64,000 nt of DNA from Spinacia oleracea (lineage: Eukaryota > Streptophyta > Magnoliopsida > Caryophyllales > Amaranthaceae): contig NC_079492.1 in the NCBI RefSeq assembly GCF_020520425.1, positions 141,674,361-141,738,360 of the forward strand. Reading direction: 5' to 3'. The notes beneath the pieces were generated by a model. The model saw nothing but the letters and a program-made list of their open reading frames with translations, did not search any database and was not told the DNA's origin. Made by a program: the position numbers and the translations under genes. Below, piece after piece: positions 24,765 to 36,760 of this stretch (its first letter is position 1; every line of letters begins with the position of its first letter).

Positions 24765-26116
24765 ACAATTTGAGATATGTCGAGGTTTGTTAGACATGTA
24801 CATACATAAGTTCGTCTTGACATCCGAAAGTCCAGTCACATCAAACACAGGACGCGCCACCTACCTGAATGAAACAATAATCTCAATAAAGTACTGAATT
24901 ACAAGGTAGCGGATAAAATGACCAAAATGAGCTGCATGCATGGATGTAATATATAGCTAGTTATGATTTAGTTTATTACGTAGTATACTACACACGAATT
25001 TTATTTCGGATGCATTATTGGAGGACCGACCTCCTTGAATAACTTTTGTAATTTCTGTTAACTTTTACACATTTAATTATTCCAAGCTTGCATGAAAAAG
25101 AAGTATTGAATTACTATTGGTGGTACCCAAACGATTCACAAAACAAATTACACAATTGTGTCTAGATAATCGACATAAGTAAATAGCTCAAGTTCCCATG
25201 AAGGGTCATCTACTCTCACATTTGATGTCTGCTGGCACTTCTTCACTAAATAAATAAATCTTGTGATAATGACTATTAATTGTGCTACTAATATTGTATT
25301 GAAAAAGTTTGTGGCATTTAAAACGTCATGGCTAAGAAAATGGATGAATAGAAGCAATGAAAATGATATCCTTTTCTTTGGCATTTGCTAATTAAATTCA
25401 ACTTTGCCATCAGATTTTCTTGTTAATCCGTTGAAAGTACTTTGGCCGGTTGCATAGTGGACCATTTAACCATTTTTTTCTTTTCTTTTTTGGAATTTTC
25501 TACTCGTATGATGCAACATTTGAGCTCTGCTCTTTTGGGACTTTATTTTATTTCAGTTCAGCTCCATTCATTTCAGTTCAACACGTTATATACTTATACT
25601 CGTAAAGAAAATATAACAACTTAACACACAATTTTTCTAGGAGTTTTTTCTTTGAGTAGCATGTCATTTACTTATATTCAGCGAGAAAATATAACAACTT
25701 AAACTAGCCTGTAAGGAATGTAACTCATAGTCTGGAAGAACATAATATTTCTTGATTTATATACACCCAAAATTTGAAAAGGATATAACCAATTGAGGTT
25801 GGCATGAGTGTTTAAGAGCCTCTTGCTCCTCTTCATATTTCATGGTTTAGAACTTGAAGTCTAATAACATAGATCCCCCTACTCCCCTAGTATATGCAAA
25901 TGTAAATGCAACGCAAACTTCATCTCCAACTTCTACAAATTATTTCATGATTCTTGTTTTCGCAGTTGCTCGTTTTTTTGTTTGTTTTGTTTTTGTTTTG
26001 TCTGCAGAAAACAGACGTTATAAATTCCCTACTAAAATCCGGGACAATCATATCGAAAGCATATCTTCACTGTACCCTGGCTCTAAACTTATAAGATTTT
26101 CATGATTTGTGCAAGG
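24765..26116. other. Intergenic, nothing recognised
   Basis: AT-rich DNA downstream of the DUF7054 gene. Small patches of ttcagttcag at about 25555 and a repeated cgaaagaaaatataacaact-like sequence (about 25605 and 25684) are the only structure seen. Confidence 0.5.
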
Positions 26117-28514
26117 TTATTTAGCATCCAGGCAGCCTAATATCTTGAACAACCTCAACAATCTTCGCTCAAATTTGTTCATCTTTTGTGCAATAAAGGG
26201 AGGGAAATTAGCCCCTATAGTCGGCGGTCCTACTAGTTGTTTTGTTGGAGAAACATTAACCATAACATCATAATTAGTTGCAACTTCATGGCACTTGTTA
26301 TCGTTCTTGCGTAGATAAAAGGTTCTGCTTCCTGCTTCCCCAATTGCATCTGATCTTTCCAAACCTATACATAATACATATATCATCCACCATATTACTT
26401 GACTGGTTAACCTAGACTGAGGGACTGTGTACAAATTACAATATGTCTCAGGTTCTTGAAAAAACAGGAGCCTAGCTAATTAATTAAGAAATGAAAGCTA
26501 AAGGAACTTACTTTGGAGGCTGAAGTAGGAAACATGCATATCAAAGGAAACAGAACCCTTATCAAGGCGAGGAGTTCGGCCTTCTTCGCCGTATTTTTGA
26601 ACAACCAGCTTGATAGTTTCCTCCACACTTGTCCCCAATTTAACCAGGGTCCTTATCGGTCCTGGACTCCCTTCTACTGTCACTGTTATTAACACCTTTG
26701 CATCTTTCTCATACCCCTGTTTCATAATTCACAACACCACAAACTTCATAATTTATGAATTCCAAACAAAAAAAATATCTATGTATTTTCTAATTCCCTT
26801 TGACTATATATTGGTGTTACGTATGTACGGAGTATATTAATTTAATTTGTCACTTAATATATCAATGTACGTACAATTAAAATTAGTAAATGCATTACGG
26901 AGGATAATTTGTCAGTAATTTGTATTTTGATTGTTACTTCGTACGAAAATGATAAAGGTCGCAACATGCGACCTTTAAGCCGTGTCACAATTATGACATG
27001 GCATGTTTATATGTCAGGATTTAAATTGGAAATTAAAATATTTAACTTATATAACCTATTATACATGTTATAAAAAAAAGGTAGGAAAATCTTAATATTC
27101 TAATTTGTTTCCTTCTTCATATCGACTACCTTATTTACATATTTTCATAGTAGAAATATTGCATTGATAGTAAAAATATTATGAATACGTGGCACCTATA
27201 TGTACCAATTATATTGCGACAATTAAATGTTGTCGCAACTTGCGACCTTTATCATCGTCCACCTATATGATTAGCAAGCATACGACTCATACTTTCAAGT
27301 GACTGATAAAATTAAGAATAATAGATCAGTACATGCAAGTTATGATGACTACGTAGTACGTTTACTTGTTGGGATATGGTGTGAGTCTTCGATCAAGCCT
27401 CATGGTAAAGAATATATGTACAGGAGGTTAAGTCCTCTGATACACAATCAAATCCAAAGTAAAGTAGATTCTTCAACGAAAACAAGGGCCAATCCTTCTT
27501 TACTAAGACAACATGCTTAGCATCAATAAAAGTTCAATGTGAAACCAAAACACGTAAAATCATGGGAAATCTCACAAAAATATTCTTTTAACATATGCTC
27601 ACTAAAAGGTGTGGTTGCCAACTACTAGCAATTTTCTTTAAACATACGTGCTAAATTCTTGAGGTTGGTATTCAAATTAAGGATCCAGTCTCGTCCTATT
27701 ACAAGTTAGTCAGCTAGCTATACAACTGATGGGTCTCGATCCTGTAACCTCCAAGCAACAAGCTGAGTTCCCCCAACAAATCCACCAACTTATGCTCATT
27801 GGGCCCGTCAATATAGTATATCAAATTTCATAAAAGAAAATTGGTAGGTTACAATCTTTTGCATATGATAGAGAATTTGAGCTAAAAACACACAATTTCA
27901 GATAGTGAAAAGTAAAAAACAAATTCATTACTTTTTTTTTATTTTGAGATCAAAGACCCTTTTGTCCTAAGAGATTCGTTGCTTAAACAACATTTTTTTT
28001 TCTTATCCAAATATTAGTATATTTTATAATTTTCCACAATAAATACTCCTGTATCTTAACAATTTAATTATTAAAATGCAATAACTCAGAAATTTAAAAT
28101 TCTGTATTGAATTATGAATGCATGAATCATCATTCATCAACGATCTATTTTTTTTTTTGTCAGAAACAGAGAAAATAAGGCAGGTGTACATACCGCATTA
28201 ATTCGACATGAAGGAGAGTCAACAACAAGCTCAGTAGTACCCGATAACACATCATCCAACGTATGAAACCGCATCAACCACCCACCTTCGCCGGAATCAA
28301 AACTCCGGCAACCACCAACAACACTATCTCCGTCGCCAGCTTCCCGAAAAATCATAGGCGATGAAAAACATTTACTCATGACTTTGATAGGCTTAGGTGA
28401 CTGTTTTGGCTTCTTCGGCGACGATGATGACAGTAACTGGCGAGGGACACGAAGATCACGGCCCGATGACGGGCCACGGTGGCGGAGGTCGTTGGTGGTT
28501 ATGTCGGGGGACAT
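26117..28514 (-). CDS. DUF7054 ubiquitin-like-fold protein, At4g22758-like (3 exons)
   Basis: Unknown function. Exons in transcript order: 28514-28194, 26716-26512, 26364-26117; phases agree and give 257 aa. Residues 1-107 form a Ser/Pro/basic low-complexity N-terminus ([20 protein letters not shown]), followed by [20 protein letters not shown] and a conserved [20 protein letters not shown]. Residues about 112-205 match the DUF7054 pattern: [20 protein letters not shown], then [20 protein letters not shown] and, in exon 3, a SRTFYLRK strand; this is a beta-grasp-like layout. The C-terminus ends with a basic-amphipathic [20 protein letters not shown]. Intron 1 (26717-28193) is 1.5 kb and holds a candidate MITE. 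The neighbouring PPR gene repeats the Arabidopsis order At4g22758-At4g22760. No signal peptide or membrane segment seen. Confidence 0.85.
26950..27257. mobile_element. Candidate inverted-repeat MITE in DUF7054 intron 1
   Basis: Left end gataaaggtcgcaacatgcg and right end, reversed, gataaaggtcgcaagttgcg, are inverted copies about 308 bp apart. The motif tcgcaac/ttgcgac recurs inside both ends. No exact target duplication was found. Low-copy AT-rich centre without coding capacity. Confidence 0.6.
27700..27800 (-). repeat. Possible SINE fragment (box B-like)
   Basis: On the - strand, acaggatcgagaccc resembles a tRNA box B preceded by a typical T-arm context (ggaggttacagg). A related segment lies at 36285-36385. 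The tail and ends are not defined. Confidence 0.3.
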
Positions 28515-30056
28515 GTTGATGAAAGATAAGGAGATGATTTGACTTTAGAGTGCAGCTAGGAAAGGGGTTGAACTGTTGATGGGGTCAAATTTAAGTTTAT
28601 GAGTTGAGATACTTCGAAAATGATTTTATGTTTCAAATTATAACTAATAAGGTGCGGGGGAAAGGGGATGAAAGGAGGAAAGAGGGAGGAAATTTCTGTT
28701 GAATTGACGGTTAGTTAGTTTTATTTGATGAGAAAATGGACAAAAGAAATTGTTAATGGTGTGGTCAGTGGTGTGTATTGCTTGATAAAGGGGGGAATGC
28801 TTCCACAGACAATAAAGTTAACTGTGTTGTTTTTAAGCTTTCCCTCATCAAGCATAAAAGGTCCTTACTTTACTTTGTTACGCTTCTGGACTTGTTCCTT
28901 TACTCAACTTATATAGAGGATAAGAAATTAATTAATATAATAATAATACAATAAAAGTATGTTGCCTCCTCCTGAATACCGTGTAATTTATATTCTGAAG
29001 TTGCATACGAACCGTTTTTTCCGTTTCTAAATAGTTGCATCATATTCCTTAATTGATGTACCTAAACTAGTGAGAAGCTTGAGTGTAGCCTTGTAGGATA
29101 AAAACTTAAGATTTGACGTTGGTTTCAAAAGAATAGTAAGGTTTCGTTCTATTCACATGATTTTCATTTATCTCAACTTAACAAGATATCAGCTAAGGAT
29201 GCATTCTTTTCACCTTAAGCAAAATATGTTTTAGTGTAATAAGTTAAGGTGTATTGCAATCAAGTTAATAAATTTAATCAGGTCCAATAAGTTCTAATGA
29301 GATCATATAGCTCTATAAGTTTAATTTATGAAGCTTACTCTCTTGCAATTATATTTTATTAGGTCCAATAAACTTCAACTATGTCGCATTAAAGCAATCG
29401 GATCCTATCATGTTAAAAGTTCAAATAAGTTTAGATATCATCCAACATAGTGAACACACGAGACAAAAAAATTGGAGGAAACATATCAGATTTATTCAAG
29501 TGTTGTACATGGATTTGGTGCAGTTTTCTAGGAGAGAAAGGTTGCTTTAGGGAGCAAATTAGTTGATGAAACAAAACACAGAAACACAAACTTTGCAAAT
29601 CGTAAAACCACCTGCGTTCTTTTGGGATCATAATTTATTCCTTCAAGTCCAAAGATTTGGGTTCTCCAACAAATTGTCCCCAGATTTTAGTTACAATTTG
29701 CGACTAATATACATTTGTGTCTTGATTATTTCTTGTTCCTTCACGGGAATTCATCCCTTAAGTTGCGGTATTCATACTTACTCTTAATATTGATTTGTCT
29801 AAATTACTCATTCTTTTATCTAAACTATTATCCGTGGAGTATGCAACACTTTCAACGATATGATGATGACGGATCATGGATGTAATCTCTTGTTTTACAT
29901 TTAGAAAATAAGGTGATGGATCATTTTCAATAACTCTCACAAACTTGTAAAATCTTTGCTATGCATTTATTCTCACCTTCAAACTTGTAAAATCTTTGCT
30001 ATGCATTTATGCATTTAAATTTGAGGAAAGGCTTGTGGTATGGACCGAGTAGTCTA
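28515..30056. other. Intergenic upstream of the DUF7054 gene
   Basis: Contains a purine-rich stretch (28650-28695) and, at 29939-30009, two direct copies of cttgtaaaatctttgctatg separated by a few bases. No gene recognised. Open frames here lack known similarity. Confidence 0.5.
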
Positions 30057-30715
30057 CTTTTTCTTTTTTTGAAAGATAAGGAGAATATACTTAGGAGCCT
30101 CCCCGCACGAGAGTCACTCCTGAGTAGTCATTACAAATAATGGAAGATAAACGAGGACTAGCTTTAGGATCTAAATACATTTTTCCTACAATGATGTGAC
30201 CAACATTTGCTATCCAATCTGCTGCTGAGTTGGCTTCTCTGAAGACATGATTAATTTCCCAAGTGTCGAAGAAGGCGAGGAGATTCTTAATGTCCTGAAT
30301 GATGTTATGAATTTTCCACGGAGGAGTGTACTTTCCTTTAATAGAATTGATGACAAGAAGATTATCACCTTCGATCTGAATGTGAGAAATGTTGAGACGA
30401 CGAGCTTCTTGGAGACCCTTGTGGAGGGCGATAGCTTCAGCCATGAACGCCTGAGTGTGACCAAGATTGAAGGTACAAGCCGAGATCGGGTTGCCTGCAC
30501 GGTTGCGGATGATAATTCCTATTGCTGCTGAAGTAGTTTTACTGGAGCCGTCAAAATTGAGTTTAAAGTAACCTGATGGAGGAGGGTGCCAGCGAACCAA
30601 AATAGGGGGGGAAGGAGGAGAGGGACAAGTGGAGGGATGAGGGGTGAAAGGGGTGCCCTTGAGCTGGTGATGATCTAGAAGGAGACGAGATTGCCATTCG
30701 TGATAAGCCGATACT
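30057..30715 (-). mobile_element. L1-type LINE 3' fragment with RNase H (RVT_3) domain
   Basis: A single open frame on the - strand ends at 30091. It reads VRWHPPPSGYFKLNFDGSS, then AEAIALHKGLQEARRL, IEGDNLLVINSIKG and FREANSAADWIANVGH. These are the four acidic motifs (D, E, D, D) of the plant LINE RNase H-like domain, all present. Upstream on the - strand the frame stays open to about 30711, with the usual W.SRL linker, then similarity stops, so the element is 5'-truncated. A short A-rich stretch (tttcaaaaaaagaaaaag on the - strand, about 30075-30057) follows the stop and may be the tail. The domain itself shows no disruption. Confidence 0.8.
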
Positions 30716-32414
30716 TATTTGAGAAATAACCTTTTAGTATAATGTGGTTGAGTAGTTGAGTAGATTGTAACCTTTCGTATAATGTAGTTGAGTAACATTT
30801 TATCTAGGTGAGCAAAAAGTTCCGGGTAAACGAATCATAACCGAAATTGGATCCGATGGTTCCAATGTTTGGGTAAAACGATTGACCAATCAAAATTCAT
30901 AACTTCAATAAGTAAAAGAACATGATGAATGCATGTATCCAAATTGTACTCACTGCTAAAGCCCAAATCAATATTAAATGGCCTAAAAACACTATGAGTA
31001 ATAAATCAATTATTAAAAGCACAAAAACAAATCGGCCCAATTATTTTTGATGACTTGTATTTTTAAAATAAAATAAATATATGACTAAGTACCCGGAAAC
31101 AGAACCGGAACCTAGCGGTGTCGGTTCATAAGTTACGTTTCTGTTTCCTAAAAAATTGATAAGTACCAAACACCGCACAGCTCCAGGCCCTAACTTCACC
31201 TTTGAGATCATGTAATCTAACGGGCAGACTAAGTTATGTGTTTCACCAAAATCGTAGTAGGCTCTAAGATGTGTTGTAGGAAGCCAATAAAAGTCGGATA
31301 GTGGGTGGTGGTCAATTGGGTAGGTGGCGGCACGTGGTATGGGTGGGGTGGTTCAGTGGTGGTTGGATCTTTGGGGGGTCAAAAAGAGGAGAGAAAATGA
31401 TGGAAGGGCAAAAGCGTAAACGGAAATTTTAGTAAATAATAACACTCTAACTTCGGTGTTGTTCTCTCACCTGATCTGATTTTTCTAGTTTCTGATCTGG
31501 TCCGGTCCGGTCTTGGCTGATTTTTCTCGTATATCATAAGCAATAAGAATAAGGTGAAGAGAGAAAAACCTAGGTTGATTTATAAATTCCTACCATCCAA
31601 ACCCGCATTCCCCAACCTTGAAGAGAATCAAGATGTGGACATTTGAAGTGGTCTTATGAGTCATGCACATAGGCCAAAAGGCAAGTCTCACTCAAAGCGT
31701 ATCGTAGTAAGCAACAGTTAAACATCTGCATGACTGCACAGCGGTGAGAGGGGCAAATTTATCCATGTGTATGATTCCAACAACACTTCATACCAAACAC
31801 ATAAATTGGTTACCACAAATTATTTATATAACATTTCACAACAAAAACTGTGATGTGAGCAATCTATAAGATGTATTTTTGGCCACTCATTTCCAACGTA
31901 TTTTAATGAAGAATGTACCAGGACACCAAAATCTGTGGCCATCTGTGAAACCTAAATCCTGCTTCTATTAAACAAAAGACTCCGCCAATTTTTTATTCAA
32001 TTAGGTACTGATCACAATCTAATGACGGAAACCTACGAATCACTAAGGTTATAAAGAATAAAAGACTAATGAATTTGACCGATTATGAAACAAATGAATG
32101 TGCTGTCATTTCTGCATAATAGTTTTCTGAGAGTAACTGATGAAACAAATCAATATTCATGAAGATAAAAGGGGAAAAAGAGTTCGACCATTTGTAAGTC
32201 TAATTAAGGTTCTATCCTAAAACAGAAATCCATGTTAATAGAGACATACAGTATGCTAGTGGTTACTGAAATCAAGCCTCTGAAACTGTACATTTAGATG
32301 TTACATACCTGAAGAATACTCCCTTGTCAAGCAAAAACTGCATAAGAATGTTCCTTGCTGCAAATGTTTAGATGCCAACTCCATGTTTGACGATCTCTAT
32401 TCTTCTATGCGAAT
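30716..32414. other. Intergenic and PPR 3' flank, nothing recognised
   Basis: No gene, array or transposon end could be supported. A G-rich stretch lies at about 31300-31380. The part nearest 32400 is presumably the 3' UTR of the PPR gene. Confidence 0.5.
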
Positions 32415-34136
32415 TTATACCCAACTAGAACCAGGAATCCGTGCTGATCCCACACGGTTCAATTTCTTCTTCATTTTATTAACATCGTCCCACCTATCAT
32501 TCGACGCATAAATATTGGCAAGAAGCGAGGAATAGCCAGCTTTATCATTTTCTAAGTTGAAGCAGTGTTGTGCTGCAATTTCTGCAAGCTCAACATTGTT
32601 GTGTAATCTGCACGCAAGAAGCAGCGCACCCCAAACTCCAGAATGAGGTAGAATTGGCATGCTCTTAATCAGTTCATATGCTTCTTCTACTCTTCCAGCC
32701 CTTCCCAGAAGGTCAACCATGATTCCATAATGATCAGCAGAAGGCATCACCCCGAACTTACTCATCAAATTAAAGCACCGATAGCCTTCTTCAACGAGAC
32801 CAGCATGGTTATAGGCAGTCAAAATCCCAGTAAATGTGACCAAATTTGGGGAAATATTGACATCTAACATCTCTTCAAATAACTTGATAGCATCATGAGA
32901 CTTGCCGTTTATCCCACATCCTACTATCATAGCAGTATAACTAACTAGATCTTTCTTAGCTAGGCCATGGAACAACTCGTAAGCTTTGTCAATACTTCCA
33001 CACTTGGCATACAAGTCTAATAGTGCTGTAGCCAAATGATCGTCCACTTCAATGCCAAGTCTTCTCATATACGACTCTATCCAAGAGCCGCGATCCAAAT
33101 CTCCTAACTGAGAACAAGCGGATAAAACACTAGCCAAAGTCATTTTGTCAGGTTGATCAATCAACTTTCTCTCTAGAATGTCATTGAACAACTGAATTGC
33201 TTCCTTTGGTCGGCTATTTTGAGCATAGCAAGCAATCATTGCATTGAATAACCGCACGTCTTTCTTTGGCATATCGATAAAAAGGTTCTGAGCAGCATCA
33301 ACATCCCCACATTTTGAGTAACCGGAAATTATACTTATCCAAGAAATGCTGTTTCTCTGAGGCATGGCATCAAAAAATCTCCGTGCCATGTCTATCTTTC
33401 CACATTCCACGTACCCACTTACCATGGCATTCCAAGAGGCTAAATTTTTATCAGGCATCTGCTGGAATAAGAAATATGCCTTATCCATATCTCCCGATCT
33501 TGCATAGCCAGAAAGCATCGAGTTCCAAGAAACAATATCTTTGAACGGCATCTGGTCAAGCAGCTGTTTTGCCATTGACAAATCTTTATATTTCAAATAA
33601 CCTGCCAACAGCGAATTCCAAGAAACCACATTCTTTTGGTCTATCTCATCAAAGACCTTCTTTGCAGCCTTCATATCACCCAGTTTAGAATAAAAATCCA
33701 GAAGAGCTGTTTGCACATAGACACTTTTAAGGATTTCATATTTGTGGACCTGTGCATGAATGGATACGCCTCCAATCTTAAAAGGGATACGAGCACATGA
33801 TCTCAAAGAAGACGAGAGAGAAAATGTGCTCGGATGAATTCCCAGCCTTTGCATTTGAACGTGAAGAGAAAATGCCTCTTTGAATTGTCCATGTTGAGCC
33901 AAGGAACGTATAACACAAGACCAAGAAAAGCAGTCCGGATGTTGAAGGTATCGCAGGATAGTTTGAACATAGCGAACATCAGCTGGAGTAAAACTGCGGA
34001 GAGATGCAGCTAGTTGGCAAACCAATTCAGCCTCAACGTCACCAAGACTGTTAACAACAAGCTGAGCATGGATTTGTTTAGCGTGGTTTACTGTTAAACA
34101 CTTGCTCAATATTGTACTCACTTGTGATAGAGGCAT
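32415..34136 (-). CDS. PLS-class pentatricopeptide repeat protein, At4g22760-like
   Basis: Sequence-specific RNA-binding protein expected to act in mitochondria or chloroplasts (editing or processing). One exon, 573 aa; Arabidopsis At4g22760 is about 578. After an N-terminal KQIHAQLVVNSLGD motif come tandem PPR repeats, roughly residues 70-500, with typical words VSWNSLLAGYLKYKDLSMAK, VSWNSMLSGYARSGDMDKAY, SWNAMVSGYVECGKIDMARR, ISWISIISGYSKCGDVDAAQ and VTFTGILTAYNHAGLVEEGY. An E-like tail follows (ADHYGIMVDLLGRAGRVEEA, GVWGALLLACRLHNNVELAE, YSSLLANIYASNDRWDDVNK) and ends at GSARIPGSSWV. There is no DYW domain, so any editing role would need a partner deaminase. Start ATG at 34136 matches the Arabidopsis N-terminus (MPLSQVSTILSKCLTVN), though a possible in-frame upstream exon exists at 35087-35161. 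Lies close to the DUF7054 gene, as in Arabidopsis. Confidence 0.93.
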   Translation of the reverse strand: MPLSQVSTILSKCLTVNHAKQIHAQLVVNSLGDVEAELVCQLAASLRSFTPADVRYVQTILRYLQHPDCFSWSCVIRSLAQHGQFKEAFSLHVQMQRLGIHPSTFSLSSSLRSCARIPFKIGGVSIHAQVHKYEILKSVYVQTALLDFYSKLGDMKAAKKVFDEIDQKNVVSWNSLLAGYLKYKDLSMAKQLLDQMPFKDIVSWNSMLSGYARSGDMDKAYFLFQQMPDKNLASWNAMVSGYVECGKIDMARRFFDAMPQRNSISWISIISGYSKCGDVDAAQNLFIDMPKKDVRLFNAMIACYAQNSRPKEAIQLFNDILERKLIDQPDKMTLASVLSACSQLGDLDRGSWIESYMRRLGIEVDDHLATALLDLYAKCGSIDKAYELFHGLAKKDLVSYTAMIVGCGINGKSHDAIKLFEEMLDVNISPNLVTFTGILTAYNHAGLVEEGYRCFNLMSKFGVMPSADHYGIMVDLLGRAGRVEEAYELIKSMPILPHSGVWGALLLACRLHNNVELAEIAAQHCFNLENDKAGYSSLLANIYASNDRWDDVNKMKKKLNRVGSARIPGSSWV

Positions 34137-35086
34137 ACAGGCAATAGTACCCGGAAACTACAATTTTCTCTATAGAGAATCCAACCTCTGAATTTACATT
34201 TTCGAAAATCTAGGACAATCCCGGTTCCATGCCACCATCATGCTCACACTTCTCACATAACAAAAGAAGCTTTAGCAGTTCTGCATTCTGTTAAATTCCT
34301 CTATCTGGTGACATTAAGACAATTGAAAGATCCACAAACTGCAATAAGACATGCTGTAGAAATGAAGGCAGAGAAATTAGAAAGCGAGTTAGCATCCTCG
34401 TCCCAGAAATTTATACTTGTATTGGACAAGTGGTACAACTTAAGGTTTTTCGAGCAGTCAAAGTAGCACAACAGGTGTATGAGAAACCCATGTCCTCGCC
34501 AACAAAAAAATACAGTGCATTTGCAGATATTTCATCAAAAATAACTTTTAAGTTCTCCTAATCATTATATAAACAAACAGCCTAAAAAACTGCCTAAAAG
34601 AGCCTTGAAAACAAATCCAGTGTCAAATCTCCATGTCTCATCCCATATTCCCACTAGTATAAATTCGAATTACGATAATCAAAATTCATTTGCCAACAAA
34701 ATCTCTTCTAGGTAACCACATATCAAAATTATCTAAAAAGCCAAATTCAGAACCAAAAAGATGTTAAACTAGGTTTCCCAAAACAGAAATTGGAAGCTGA
34801 AATTCACAAAAACCTTGAATTTAACAAACAAAACGTGTAATCATCTCACAAACACACAATTTGCAATTTGATAATTCAACAGAAGGGTAAACTTGTATTC
34901 GTAGTTCCGTCTGAAGTCACAAAATCGCATTTACCAATTCCGAAAGCATTTTTCTCAAAATACTTAACCAGAAACCGATAATCCATAAACATGAAGAAAC
35001 AAAATCATCCAAATTTTAATTTTTAGTAACTGAGCATCACAAACTGTTCATCCAAATTCAACGAATCAACGAAAAAGAGAAAATAC
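34137..35086 (-). other. PPR 5' region, likely intron of leader
   Basis: AT-rich. A good 3' splice site (tattttctctatagagaaaa region; AG at 34159-34158 on the - strand) lies 21 nt before the PPR ATG, which suggests a leader intron of about 930 bp running to the donor at 35086. No other feature seen. Confidence 0.45.
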
Positions 35087-35161
35087 CAGAGTATTAGCAA
35101 GGTGTAAGTCTGAGATGGCAGTTGACGGAGGTTGGAGCGGCCGACGACAACATTTGGGCAT
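35087..35161 (-). other. Possible first exon of the PPR gene
   Basis: On the - strand an ATG at 35161 opens 25 codons (MPKCCRRPLQPPSTAISDLH then LANTL) that end exactly at a GTATTT donor at 35086. Splicing to the acceptor before 34157 adds FPGTIAC and joins the PPR frame without a stop, extending the protein by 32 residues. The segment is basic and Ser/Thr/Pro-rich, as organelle transit peptides often are. The Arabidopsis homologue begins at the downstream Met, so this may instead be an untranslated leader that happens to stay open. Confidence 0.35.
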
Positions 35162-35320
35162 GACTTTTGACGCTGATCCGCAATCAATTGATCTTTGGTA
35201 AAGTACTTACTGGGCCGTCAAGAAAACGGGCCGTGGTCCATCATTCAGCATGCCAAAAAACGTACTTTAACATAAGTGGATATGCATATGCTAATGATTT
35301 ATCTGGTGACTCAGTTTTGG

Positions 35321-35485
35321 GTTTTTTTTTTTTTTTTTGGTTAGCACCTGGTTCACCCTTAGGGTTAATTCGGATTCGGGGCGAGTTTTAGATGGATAAG
35401 TTTTAGTCCCTTCTCAATTGTTGTTACGGGGATCGAACACGGGTTCTCCCTATCAATTCCAACCTCAATCAACAAACAATTGGCC
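35321..35485 (-). mobile_element. tRNA-derived SINE copy 1, 13-bp TSD
   Basis: Bracketed by the exact 13-mer gactcagttttgg at 35308-35320 and 35486-35498. On the - strand it carries a box B-like gtgttcgatccccg, a conserved body (aactcgccccgaatccg, taagggtgaacc, ggtgctaacc) and ends in a long A run. A second copy is at about 61394-61601. The family resembles SINEs described in Amaranthaceae, but the family name is not confirmed. Confidence 0.85.
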
Positions 35486-35498
35486 GACTCAGTTTTGG

Positions 35499-36284
35499 TT
35501 GGTTGGTTGTACTATTCCATTGACTCTCCCCCAATGAATTTGTGTATAAATCCATGGACTACTGAAATTAATTTATAAAGAAAAATTAATGTTATTTCAA
35601 CTAGATACGATTTAGGTCGGGTCTATTTGTCTCTAGTCGATTCCGGGTCGATTTTATTTTGGCCATCTAGTTTCGGGTTTGACTTGGTTTTATTCCTGTT
35701 TGGATAATTCTCAATCCATCCAGCTTCGGTATATGTTAGGGGCGGTTTATTCAGGTAAGATTTGTACCACTGTATATTTCCGCTCATTTGGAGATTTTGT
35801 AATTAGCAAGATATGTCAAATGAGCTAGAGAATACCCATGGCTGCACTTCAAATACTATAGGAATATAGGCTACATAAAAAAAAAATCAAAAACTTATAC
35901 GGACGAACTAAAAGATTTGAAGTTGATGAGGTTGAGATTCTTGATTATGTTTAATTTTAGGATATTAATTTTGAAAAAATTCTGGATTTTTAAAAAAGAA
36001 TTTTATTATGTTCACCTTATTGCCCTTATTTCATAAACAATGAGTTAAAGATAAAGTAGTTAAGTTTAGCTAAGTAAAAATGAGGCGAATATACACACAC
36101 AAACGAACCTTACAGTGTCTAGAGATGAAGAATAAGAGTGGATGTTGTTCTCCTTCTATTCCTTTTTTTTATATTATATAATGCAAATGTGACAGGATTA
36201 TGTTGGGGATATCTCCAGTCTCATACACTCTACTTGTTCTTTTGAATCAAAATCATCTTGACAATTAATAGAAGTTTGAGGGTA
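35499..36284. other. Intergenic, nothing firm
   Basis: A patch of tcgggt, ttccgggtcg and gggtttgac words at about 35605-35750 recalls old hAT-type repeats. Otherwise AT-rich with no gene. Confidence 0.4.
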
Positions 36285-36385
36285 CGAGTCGATGATGGCC
36301 AGGGGAAGTGTTGATGGGGTTTGACCCTGGCATCCTGTGACCTCTAAGTGATAAGGTGAGTTCCCCACCAACTTGTGTTGGATAC
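36285..36385 (-). repeat. Possible SINE fragment related to 27700-27800
   Basis: On the - strand, ttggtggggaactcacctta, then ttagaggtcacagg and gggtcaaacccc mimic the order box A, T-arm and box B. The copy at 27700-27800 shares the gttggtgg, ggaactca and aggttacagg blocks. Ends not defined. Confidence 0.35.
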
Positions 36386-36760
36386 CAACGAAAATGTTTA
36401 GCTATTTGCCATTCAATGGTAAAGCAATTTTATGCTCAATACGTATATACTTTAATGGTAGGAAATACGAGGTAGAAGTATGTTATCCGGAGTAGATTGG
36501 AATAGGCTAGAAGACAAAGACATATGCCAATAGTGATCAAACCAAATTGCTTTATAAATGGCAAATCAAAACGATGACAGACAAGATCGAACTTCAGCAT
36601 ACTTTTACCAAAGCCCTTTGTCCTAGTTGACTAGTCTACAATGTACATTGATCTTAAATCTATCAAGTTGAGCCTCACGAAGATGAAATTCTGTTGACGC
36701 TACTGGTAAAATCAGTGTTGTCTGTCAGAAAAGCTAGAGCCGAAACCAAATCAGGTTGCA

